DNA of 64,000 bases from Novipirellula caenicola. Lineage in GTDB: Bacteria; Planctomycetota; Planctomycetia; Pirellulales; Pirellulaceae. The stretch is from assembly GCF_039545035.1 (NCBI RefSeq), contig NZ_BAABRO010000002.1:186001-250000 (forward strand). The letters run 5' to 3'. Position 1 is the stretch's first letter, and each line of letters opens with the position of its first letter. This document shows, piece after piece, positions 56,761 through 64,000 of the stretch. The notes under the pieces are model-generated. The model saw nothing but the letters and a program-made list of their open reading frames with translations, ran no database searches and was not told where the DNA came from. The position numbers and the translations under genes are program-made.

Positions 56761-58293
56761 CTAACTATCCAGTTCGGGGCGTTGGGGTCGCTTGGGACGG
56801 TTGTCTTCGCGTTGACCGCGACCGAAGCCACCACCGCCGCCAGGGCGTCGATCGCCGCCTCCGCCACGGAAACCGCCAGGCCGACCACCTTCGCCGCCGC
56901 CAGGACGTCCGCCACCGAATCGGCCGCGTCCACCGGCATCGTCATCCGCTTCCGATTTGGCAATCAGGTTGTCTGCAGGATTGACGCTCTCCCCTTCGTC
57001 CATCACGCAGTACAAATGCTTGTCACTTCGCAAAATCATACGACCGTCGCTGATCGCGGGAGTACCGCCGAACGATTCCGCATCCGAGGTAACGCGGTTA
57101 ACACTGATCTGCTTCGGTTCGTCACCGAGTTCGAAGACGAACATTTGCCCTGGACCGTTGAGGTAATACATCTTCTCGCCTGCGATCACAGGCGATGGAT
57201 AATCGAGCGAACCAAACCCGCCACCACCGCGCACCGCACCGTCAAGTCGCACTTGATCAATCTTGTCGCCTGACTTTGCATCGATGATGGTGACGACGCC
57301 ATTGGCGATCGAGTACAGTCGTGACTTGTATTGAATGGGGGATGCAAACCTCGCTGAATCACTACCGCTCCATAAAATCGCCTCATCAGTCGTATCGCCC
57401 TCGCCGCCGACTTTCACTGCCACACTGCCGCCGCCGCGACCGGTCAACGCAAACGCCACTGGACCATCGGTGACGATGCTGGATTGAGCCTGATCGGCTC
57501 CCGTGGCGGCGCTGTACCAACGCAATTTGCCATTGCTGGGATCGAGCCCCCAAACTTCTTTCGCCACGCTCATCACAAGGTCCGTTCGCGAATCGTCAAG
57601 CTTCACCAGCGCGGGAGTTCCCCACATGCCATCAAGCCCCGATGCTTCTTGACGCCACACTTCTTTGCCGGTCGCTTTATCCAGTCCCACAATCGCTTGG
57701 CTTTCCGCCGACGCGGTTACGATCACCGTGTCTTCGTATACGATCGGACTTGACGCCGATCCCCACGCCCACGGGTCCGACTCTTTGCCCACATTCACGT
57801 TCCACAACTCGGTCCCATCAAGGCCGTAAGCGTGCACTCCGCTTTTACCGAAAAAGGCAAACACGCTTTTACCGTCCGAAACCGGAGTGTGTGAGGCGTA
57901 ACCATGTGACGGCACCCCAACTCCGGTGTACGGGTCTTCGGGTAGCGTGGCGGCGACGTCTTTTTGCCAAAGCTTGGCACCCGTTTTCACGTCATAGCAG
58001 ACCAGATGCCGCACCAAGTCTTTGAGGTCACCCGGATTTTCACGGCTCAATCCGTAGCCCGAATAACAGGTCACAAAAACCCGGTCACCAACGATGATTG
58101 GGCTTGAGACTCCCGCCCCGGGAAGCTCGGCCTTCCATGCCACGTTGGCTTTGGGGGACCACTGGGTCGGAAGCGGATCGGTATCGAGGCTGACGCCGGA
58201 GCCTTCGGGACCGCGAAAACGAAGCCAATCCTCCGCCGATAGCGTCGAACTGCAGGCGAGAAGGATAAGCGACGCGAGGAGTTTTCGTTTCAT
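56761..58293 (-). CDS. Secreted PQQ-type beta-propeller protein with Gly/Arg-rich tail
   Basis: A 510-residue protein from the ATG at 58293 (an in-frame GTG 30 bases earlier gives a poor leader). 'MKRKLLASLILLACSSTLSA' is a signal peptide. The mature part starts 'EDWLRFRGPEGSGVS', the usual opening of planctomycete 'outer membrane protein assembly BamB-like/PQQ' proteins (W-x-x-F-R-G-P). Blades contain 'VCYDVKTGAKLWQKD', 'VGLDKATGKEVWRQEASG' and 'WGLDPSNGKLRWYSAATG' (G-K-x-x-W repeats), giving a seven- or eight-bladed propeller. The last ~60 residues are low complexity: 'GGRGRFGGGRPGGGEGGRPG' and similar, ending in Pro/Arg. The PQQ-like fold here need not bind PQQ. It is the last gene of a minus-strand cluster with a sulfatase and cytochrome-type genes. 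Confidence 0.88.
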   Translation of the reverse strand: MKRKLLASLILLACSSTLSAEDWLRFRGPEGSGVSLDTDPLPTQWSPKANVAWKAELPGAGVSSPIIVGDRVFVTCYSGYGLSRENPGDLKDLVRHLVCYDVKTGAKLWQKDVAATLPEDPYTGVGVPSHGYASHTPVSDGKSVFAFFGKSGVHAYGLDGTELWNVNVGKESDPWAWGSASSPIVYEDTVIVTASAESQAIVGLDKATGKEVWRQEASGLDGMWGTPALVKLDDSRTDLVMSVAKEVWGLDPSNGKLRWYSAATGADQAQSSIVTDGPVAFALTGRGGGSVAVKVGGEGDTTDEAILWSGSDSARFASPIQYKSRLYSIANGVVTIIDAKSGDKIDQVRLDGAVRGGGGFGSLDYPSPVIAGEKMYYLNGPGQMFVFELGDEPKQISVNRVTSDAESFGGTPAISDGRMILRSDKHLYCVMDEGESVNPADNLIAKSEADDDAGGRGRFGGGRPGGGEGGRPGGFRGGGGDRRPGGGGGFGRGQREDNRPKRPQRPELDS

Positions 58294-58607
58294 AACTGAA
58301 CTTGAATAGGTGTAGAACGGCACTGCGGCGACCCTGGCGGCCAGGGTTTTAAACCTCGGTTATCACGCAGGGTTTCGCAGTGAATTCAAGTTCAATCGAT
58401 AAAAACCTCGGATAGAGATGCAACGGTTGCCGGTTAGAACGCCGCCGCCAATCAAATGGACACGGAGGCCGCGCCGCCAATGACTTGCTCGGTAACCTTC
58501 ACCCGAGCATCGCTAAAGGCTTGCTCGACCTCTCCCAAACTGCGTTTGGGAGAGGTGACAGAAAAGCCTGTGCAAACCTAGAAATAAAAGGCACTACGCC
58601 TGCTGAC
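58294..58607. other. Intergenic region with a hairpin
   Basis: 314 bp. A near-perfect hairpin ACCTCTCCCAAAC-TGC-GTTTGGGAGAGGT lies at 58528-58556, about 50 bp past the stop of the sulfatase on the minus strand. It lacks a T-run, so it may protect the mRNA 3' end or be a relative of the R2 hairpin (ACCTCCCC...GGGGAGGT). A second imperfect palindrome, CCTGGCGGCCAGG, lies near 58333-58345. Confidence 0.6.
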
Positions 58608-59930
58608 CTACTCGGCGTCCCACCATGCGTTGATCGCATCGGTCATCGATTTGACCTTTTGGGGATGCTCAGCGGCGAGATCGTTGTTCTCGTGCGGATC
58701 TTGCTTCAGGTTATACAGCTCTGGCTTCTCGCCCCGCATTCGGCTCGAAGGCAGAATCAACTTCCAATCGCCTTGGATCATCCAGCGGTAACGCAAGCTG
58801 GCGGCCGGATCGTCCATCGATTGAATGTCGTGCTCGAAGATTTCACCAAAGAGGGTATCGCGCGACTCGCGTTTGCTCTTATCCAACAAATTGATACCCG
58901 GCAAATTTCGGTCGGTCTCAACGCCGACCGCCGCCAACACGGTGGGCACGAGGTCGATCGACGACGCCAACGTTTCCTTGTCCATTTTGGGTGCGACGTG
59001 GCCTGGCCACTTGATCATGATCGGAGTTCGAGTGCCGCCTTCGTTGGGACTTCGCTTGCTGCGAGGTGCATAGCGGCTGGCGCTAAGCTCGTTGATCCAT
59101 CCATTGTCGGTCACGTAGATCACGATTGTATTTTCAGCGAGCCCTCGCTCCTCGAGCGACGCAAACAACTGACCACAAGTTTCGTCAAACCACTCACACA
59201 TCGCCCAGTACTTGGCCATTGGCAACGAGTCGGTTTTGGAGGTGTACTTATCCAAAATCCGCTGCGGTGGGTTGTGGGGTGTATGTGGCAAAAACGGTGC
59301 ATACCAAACAAAGAACGGGTCGTCGTTTTCTTTGCAGCTGTCAAGAAACGAATCGATCGGTTCCATGCCAGTGCGTCCGATATTCAATCCTTTGTCGCCA
59401 TGACGTCCATCTTTGTTGAAATCGCCCTGCGTCATCCCTTCGCTAAAGCCACCACGCCTGTAGTTTCCTTCCCACCATTTGCCGGTCTGCAGCGATCGAT
59501 AGCCCAGCGGTGCTAAGTAATCCGGCAGCGTCTTCATATTGTCGATGTGCGACAGATAGGCTTCGCGATTCTTGACGTATTCGGGTTGCGTATGATTAGG
59601 GCGCTTTTGGCCCTCTTTCATTCCTTTCCAAGGTGGATCATTGCCAACGACACCATGTTGGTGCGGATACAGCCCCGTGATGATCGTCGAAAGCGATGGA
59701 CGACACAGACTGGTGGGAACGTAGCCACGCGTGAACGTCAAACTCTCCGACGCAAGCTGATCCAAATGAGGCGTCTGAATCGCGTCGTGCCCCATGAACG
59801 AATAATCGCCCCACGCTTGGTCGTCGGATAGGATCATGACCACGTTGGGCTTGCTTTCTTGAGCAAGCGATATCGTGGCGACAAGTGAGAAGAAAAGCAA
59901 AGTTGCAAATCGAGAAAACCGAGCGAGCAT
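58608..59930 (-). CDS. Secreted sulfatase with atypical C-R-P-S-L motif
   Basis: A 440-residue protein from the ATG at 59930; a TTG two codons earlier is less likely. 'MLARFSRFATLLFFSLVATI' is a signal peptide, cleaved near S-L-A-Q. The alkaline-phosphatase/sulfatase fold follows: 'KPNVVMILSDDQAWGDYSF' (metal Asp pair), 'TPHLDQLASESLTFTRGYV' and the active-site segment 'TSLCRPSLSTIITGLYPHQH'. Cys76 occupies the formylglycine position, but the arginine of C-x-P-S-R is replaced by leucine. Later come 'LQTGKWWEG', 'YVTDNGWINELSAS', 'KRSPNEGGTRTPIMIKWPGH' and 'LYNLKQDPHENNDLAAEHP'. It is likely periplasmic; the substrate is unknown. It lies downstream of the PSCyt1/WD40 gene (70 bp gap) and upstream of the PQQ-type gene. 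Confidence 0.9.
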   Translation of the reverse strand: MLARFSRFATLLFFSLVATISLAQESKPNVVMILSDDQAWGDYSFMGHDAIQTPHLDQLASESLTFTRGYVPTSLCRPSLSTIITGLYPHQHGVVGNDPPWKGMKEGQKRPNHTQPEYVKNREAYLSHIDNMKTLPDYLAPLGYRSLQTGKWWEGNYRRGGFSEGMTQGDFNKDGRHGDKGLNIGRTGMEPIDSFLDSCKENDDPFFVWYAPFLPHTPHNPPQRILDKYTSKTDSLPMAKYWAMCEWFDETCGQLFASLEERGLAENTIVIYVTDNGWINELSASRYAPRSKRSPNEGGTRTPIMIKWPGHVAPKMDKETLASSIDLVPTVLAAVGVETDRNLPGINLLDKSKRESRDTLFGEIFEHDIQSMDDPAASLRYRWMIQGDWKLILPSSRMRGEKPELYNLKQDPHENNDLAAEHPQKVKSMTDAINAWWDAE

Positions 59931-60000
59931 GAACAAACCTAGCTACTGGAGGGAAACGGAAAGGGGGAGGAAGGGAGTGCGGCCAAACGAGGCCGGTGTT

Positions 60001-62739
60001 CTAAGGTAAAACTTCGACGATGATCGGATGGGTGGTCACGCCGCCATTGACATTGGCGTTCAAAAAGAACGAGCGGCGACCGGGAACCGAGGTGGGATCG
60101 GCGGTCAAAAAGAACTCTCGTTCGTTGCTGCCCGCCAAAATCAGCAAACCATTTAACCCGATGTTGTCAACGTAAACGCCTTGAGTGGCGTTTCGCCCCG
60201 AGTCTTCTTTGCCAAACGAAACCTCGTTACCAAAACCTGGCTTGCGTCTCAAACGCACACGCGCTGAAACGGTTTCACCACGGCGAACCTGCAAAACCCA
60301 AGTTTCATCTTCTGCCACATCATGATCCAAAGGATGCAAGCTGGGAATCACACTAGCCGCATCAGCAAGCTTGATTTTGCTCAATTGCCCCGCCGAGCGT
60401 TCGACATGCTGCCCCAGCACGTCTGCGGTCGCGACCACATCGACGCTGAACTCGCCGCTCCACTGGGCCACGTCCTTGTCGCTGATCGTTTCGGGGACCC
60501 ACAGGGTTCCGACCGCTGATCGTTGGCCGGATTCAATCACAATGGGCGAGTTCGAAACCACCGAATTTGGTAAACCGTCGAGGGTGAACGTAACAGGGCC
60601 TTCAAAGCCGTCGACACGATCCACGCGAACGATAAATTCGCGACCAGTACCTTTGAAAATGGGGCCTTTCAATGGAGTGATCGACGGGCGGAAGCTCGGC
60701 GATGCCGCACGCACCGCCAACCGGTACTGAAACACCTCGCCTCCTTCGCCTCGAGTATCGGACAGCCGCACTTTGAAGGTACCATCATGGGGCGCCGCGA
60801 ACAACAATCGACTGGCATTGCCGGCGATCCGCATGGGATCGTCATCATTTTCGTAGTACACATCAAACACGGGCAATCCATTCGCAATCGGGGTCTCATG
60901 CAAATCCAGTGGACGGACGACATATCCTGGTTCTCCCAACGCATGCGTGGTTCCGCTGGTCCCGAAATAGGTCCATCGTTGGCCTTCGCCCGGATACGTG
61001 TCGAACCCTGAATCGGGACCGCGTGGATGTTTCCACAATCGCGACACTTCGCCGGAGGAATAGAAGTAGTCACCCAAATTCATATCCTGCCAATTGAACA
61101 CACGAAAATCATTCGACTGCATGCTGTCCTTACCGCGAAACGTGAAATACGATTCGCGAATGGCTTGCAACCGCGTTCGCAACACGGGTTGGTCCTCGTC
61201 GTCAACGATTGCAACGATCGGATCGATCGGACTGTTTCCAATCTTGTCCGCGTCAATCGCCCAAACTTCGCCTGCGTTGGCATGCCAAGCGTAAACGTCA
61301 ACTTCGCCCGCCGCAGAGATCACTCCGCTAACCTCCGCACCGCGAGGAAGCGTTTTGCCATCGGATTCGCTGCGAACCGCAGGCGGATCAAGATCCATGT
61401 AGATCGGCGTGACCGGTTTTGCAGCAATGATTTGTTTGTCGGTCGACCGGGGCAACTTCCGGCTGACCAACTGACCGTTCATCAACGAGATCAGCACGGA
61501 ATCGGATGCCGCGTCGAACGCGATGTCGGTCCCGGTATCGGGGACCGATTCGAGCGATGCGACTTGTTTCCATGTCCGAGTGTCAAGCAGTTTTACATTT
61601 CCCGATTGGCTCAGCACTGCCAAGTGATGCGAATCGGCTGAGAACGCGAAACCGACCAGCGGCGAATCATCAACAAACCGCGTGACAAGTAGCGGATTGA
61701 TTGCAGCCGTGTTGATGCTCTTGAGTCGCCAAACACGCAGACGATTATCCGCACCGCAAGCGACAATCGACTTGCCGTCGGCGGTAAAGCCGACGGCCAA
61801 CATCTCGTCTTCGCCCTGGCTGAGCGTGTCCAGCCGTTTTCCGGTTTCGACCTGCCAAACTTTGATCGTGGCATCGCCACTAGCACTGGCCAAAACCTTT
61901 GAATCAGGCGAAAACGCCAAGTCATAAATCGCGCCGTTGTGCCCGGTCAATTCATGAACGACCTTCGCAGTGTCACGACTCCATAATTTAATGACACGGT
62001 CATAGCCCGCCGTCGCTATCCACTTTTCATCAGGCGAAAAGACAGCCGAATACAACACATCGCGATGGCCGAGCATCTCGGATTCCAAGCTTCCATCGTC
62101 AATGCGATAAATCCCGGCGCGTCCATAGGCCCCGGTTACCCCGGATGCCACCAGAACCTGTTTTGCATCATGACTAAACGCAAGTGAATTGACTTTGCCG
62201 GGCAACGAATCGAGCTGTGACACCATCGCCCCGTCGGCACGCACGATCTGGACCGACGAAAAGCGAGCCAGTGCACGCAAACGCCCATCATCCGAAACCG
62301 CGATCGAGGTGATCGGACGTGCCGTGTTCGGATCGGGTTCGATTTGTGGTGTACGTAGCGTCGCTTTGATTGGCATGTCGCCATCCGGCCCCACGGCGCC
62401 CTGATCGATCCATGCGGCAATCGTCTCGATCTGATCCGCGTTCAACCCCGGCTCACCCTCGGGCGGCATGACAGGATCGATTTCGCCCTTGATCATCAAC
62501 AACATCCGGCTGCTAGTCGCCGCCCCCGCTGTTACCGCCAAACCGGTATCGCCGCCATCAAGCAGCGCTGCATGGTCATCCAATCGCAAACCACCTTCGC
62601 TGTCGTCCGCGTTGTGGCAACCAACACAGTGCTTGTTCAAAATCGGCAACACGTCCGAGACAAAATCCACTGTGTCGGCAGCACTGACCGCGACACTCAA
62701 CGAGATCAACAGCAAGAGAGAAAATAGGAAACGGATCAT
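60001..62739 (-). CDS. Planctomycete cytochrome c (PSCyt1)-WD40 protein
   Basis: A 912-residue secreted protein. 'MIRFLFSLLLLISLSVAVSA' is a signal peptide. The PSCyt1-type domain follows, with the haem motif C38-V-G-C41-H42 in 'LNKHCVGCHNADDSEGG' and the usual 'GEIDPVMPPEGEPGLNADQI' / 'AAWIDQGA' elements (about residues 90-115). Residues about 150-430 are WD40 repeats ('WIATAGYDRVIKLWSRDTAK', 'VLASASGDATIKVWQVETGK', 'SIVACGADNRLRVWRLKSIN'). The remainder (about 460-910) is beta-rich and resembles pre-peptidase/Ig-like domains. Such proteins are abundant in planctomycetes next to DUF1549/DUF1553 genes. Their role is unproven; electron transfer linked to polymer breakdown is suggested. It follows the DUF1553-type gene by 73 bp on the same strand. 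Confidence 0.93.
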   Translation of the reverse strand: MIRFLFSLLLLISLSVAVSAADTVDFVSDVLPILNKHCVGCHNADDSEGGLRLDDHAALLDGGDTGLAVTAGAATSSRMLLMIKGEIDPVMPPEGEPGLNADQIETIAAWIDQGAVGPDGDMPIKATLRTPQIEPDPNTARPITSIAVSDDGRLRALARFSSVQIVRADGAMVSQLDSLPGKVNSLAFSHDAKQVLVASGVTGAYGRAGIYRIDDGSLESEMLGHRDVLYSAVFSPDEKWIATAGYDRVIKLWSRDTAKVVHELTGHNGAIYDLAFSPDSKVLASASGDATIKVWQVETGKRLDTLSQGEDEMLAVGFTADGKSIVACGADNRLRVWRLKSINTAAINPLLVTRFVDDSPLVGFAFSADSHHLAVLSQSGNVKLLDTRTWKQVASLESVPDTGTDIAFDAASDSVLISLMNGQLVSRKLPRSTDKQIIAAKPVTPIYMDLDPPAVRSESDGKTLPRGAEVSGVISAAGEVDVYAWHANAGEVWAIDADKIGNSPIDPIVAIVDDEDQPVLRTRLQAIRESYFTFRGKDSMQSNDFRVFNWQDMNLGDYFYSSGEVSRLWKHPRGPDSGFDTYPGEGQRWTYFGTSGTTHALGEPGYVVRPLDLHETPIANGLPVFDVYYENDDDPMRIAGNASRLLFAAPHDGTFKVRLSDTRGEGGEVFQYRLAVRAASPSFRPSITPLKGPIFKGTGREFIVRVDRVDGFEGPVTFTLDGLPNSVVSNSPIVIESGQRSAVGTLWVPETISDKDVAQWSGEFSVDVVATADVLGQHVERSAGQLSKIKLADAASVIPSLHPLDHDVAEDETWVLQVRRGETVSARVRLRRKPGFGNEVSFGKEDSGRNATQGVYVDNIGLNGLLILAGSNEREFFLTADPTSVPGRRSFFLNANVNGGVTTHPIIVEVLP

Positions 62740-62812
62740 AGCGGTTCAAATGGCGAAAAGAACTTCAGGTCGTGTGGGCAGATTCAAGCAGTCTTCGGTA
62801 GTCGAACGGCCG

Positions 62813-64000
62813 TCAATGGTTGAATGTAAATTCGGTGCTCGTCAACACGCTCCAGGCAACGTCTTGCATCGCGGTACTAAGATCGTCGCCATATTCCGCT
62901 ACAACGCTTAGCACACGCTCTCGCTCTTGATCAGATGGCGACCGCGACAGTGCAGCGACGAACAACGTGTCAATCATCTCGGACGGCGATTTTCCGCCAG
63001 CAATCATCTTGGCGATTCGATTGTTGGCGTCCGCTAGTTTTGGGTTTAACGTTTCGCCGTTGGACAGATGCAGCACTTGCACCATGCTCTGACCATCACT
63101 GCGTTCGCATTCACAAGTGATCTCGCGAGGATTGCGGCCAAACGTGTCGAGAAAATACGATGCGACGGCGGAATCATACAGCTCGATCGCTTTGGTTCCT
63201 GCGGGATAAAAGTCGGTCTTTTGCTTGTCGGCCCCCGGGAACGCGACCTGATCGAAATTAGATGCCGTCTGTAACGTTTGGTCGATCGCATCGAGCATCA
63301 CTTCGGCCATCAGGCGGCGGGGGTAATAGCGACTCAGGTACTTCTGTTCGAGTTCATTTTCAGCGAGCGGGATACTGCTGCGTTGGTACGTCTCACTTTG
63401 CATGATCAGACGCATCAACTTCTTCAAGTCAAAATCGGCATCGATCACGTATTGGGCCGTCGCTGCTAACAGCGGTTCGTTGCTGGCGGGATTGCTCAAT
63501 CGCAGATCATCCACTTGTTCGACCAACCCGCGACCGAAAAAGTTTGCCCACACACGGTTGGTGATCGAGCGAGCGAAATAGGGATTCGCAGGATCGGTCA
63601 TCCAATCGGCAAGAACGATGCGTCGGTCCGATGGATCGTCGAATTCCAAGGGAGCCGCATCGAGCGGCGCGGGCTGCTGTGGCTTGCCACGATTCGGCTG
63701 GATCAGATCCCCAGACGTCGCCACGTACAGCGTACGCACACCGTCTCCGTTACGACTGTCCCCGCCCCAACCCTTGGCACGCACCCGCGCGAACAAATTC
63801 GCCATGGCGTAGTACTGGTCGTTACTCCATTTTTCAAGCGGATGGTTATGACATTTCGCACAACCGATCGATAACCCCATGAATGCTTGGCAAGCGTTCT
63901 CGGTCATCTCTTCAGGTGTTTGGTGCAACGCGTAAAAGTTGGTCGCACCATTTTCGTTACTCAATCCCGAGGCCGTCAGGATCTCGCGAACCATCTGATC
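62813..64000 (-). CDS. DUF1549/DUF1553 (PSCyt2-PSD1) protein, C-terminal part (5' end outside window)
   Basis: The frame continues past the window end, so only the last ~395 residues are seen. The beginning, 'TNFYALHQTPEEMTENACQA' and 'GLSIGCAKCHNHPLEKWS', contains the haem-type C-A-K-C-H motif near the end of the DUF1549 domain. DUF1553 follows with 'LADWMTDPANPYFARSITNR', directly V-W-A-N-F-F-G-R-G-L-V, 'LKKLMRLIMQSETYQRSS' and 'YYPRRLMAEVMLDAIDQTL'. The C-terminus 'DVAWSVLTSTEFTFNH' is the standard family ending. These proteins are characteristic of planctomycetes and are usually paired with DUF1501, PSCyt1 or sulfatase genes, as here. The biochemical activity is not established. It is the first visible gene of the minus-strand cluster. 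Confidence 0.93.
   Translation of the reverse strand, partial: DQMVREILTASGLSNENGATNFYALHQTPEEMTENACQAFMGLSIGCAKCHNHPLEKWSNDQYYAMANLFARVRAKGWGGDSRNGDGVRTLYVATSGDLIQPNRGKPQQPAPLDAAPLEFDDPSDRRIVLADWMTDPANPYFARSITNRVWANFFGRGLVEQVDDLRLSNPASNEPLLAATAQYVIDADFDLKKLMRLIMQSETYQRSSIPLAENELEQKYLSRYYPRRLMAEVMLDAIDQTLQTASNFDQVAFPGADKQKTDFYPAGTKAIELYDSAVASYFLDTFGRNPREITCECERSDGQSMVQVLHLSNGETLNPKLADANNRIAKMIAGGKSPSEMIDTLFVAALSRSPSDQERERVLSVVAEYGDDLSTAMQDVAWSVLTSTEFTFNH

Overview
The window looks like a chromosomal segment of a Rhodopirellula-like planctomycete (Pirellulaceae). The evidence is two secreted sulfatases, a PSCyt1/WD40 cytochrome gene beside a DUF1549/DUF1553-type gene, a Calx-beta/dockerin surface protein with the planctomycete N-terminal E-x-x-x-R-R-L-L-A type motif, a giant TPR protein, and long intergenic stretches filled with palindromic repeats. 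This assignment rests on gene content and style; no rRNA or phylogenetic marker was compared.

Layout. 0-3.3 kb (+): the end of an AsmA/TamB-like envelope protein and a Wza-type polysaccharide export lipoprotein. 3.4-9.6 kb (-): an aspartoacylase/AstE-like zinc hydrolase, a RimK-like ATP-grasp ligase carrying an RCK_C domain, and a translationally coupled PAS histidine kinase / NtrC-type sigma-54 activator pair. 10-13.6 kb (+): a small unknown protein, an MgtE magnesium channel and a GNAT-nitrilase fusion. 13.7-19.3 kb (-): csrA, a 1233-residue Calx-beta/dockerin protein and a conserved unknown protein with a strong terminator. 19.7-22 kb: a sulfatase (+) facing a small membrane protein (-) across an 18-copy heptamer repeat.

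22.3-29 kb (-) is a compact operon, MoxR ATPase - DUF58 - two vWA membrane proteins, i.e. the planctomycete version of a MoxR/Bat locus. Divergent from it (+) are a 4156-residue exported TPR/beta-sandwich protein and a membrane-anchored coiled-coil protein with a periodic cysteine cluster. I infer that these form one envelope-associated functional neighbourhood, because Bat loci elsewhere combine MoxR, DUF58, vWA and TPR proteins. 44-48.4 kb: a small secreted coiled-coil protein (-), tRNA-His (-) and groES-groEL (+) with a clear terminator. 48.5-55 kb: conserved planctomycete-type unknowns, a cysteine-rich secreted protein, a two-TM signalling-like stub, a TPR protein and carA.

55-56.8 kb is a gene-free array of palindromic REPIN-like units in a ~428-bp composite period. 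56.8-64 kb (-) appears to be a degradative cluster: a DUF1553-type protein (cut by the window end), a PSCyt1/WD40 protein, a sulfatase with an atypical C-R-P-S-L active-site motif, and a PQQ-type beta-propeller with an RGG-like tail.

Most genes have recognisable families. The points most worth following up are the giant protein with the MoxR/vWA locus, the RimK-RCK_C/zinc hydrolase pair, the REPIN-like array, and the atypical sulfatase.
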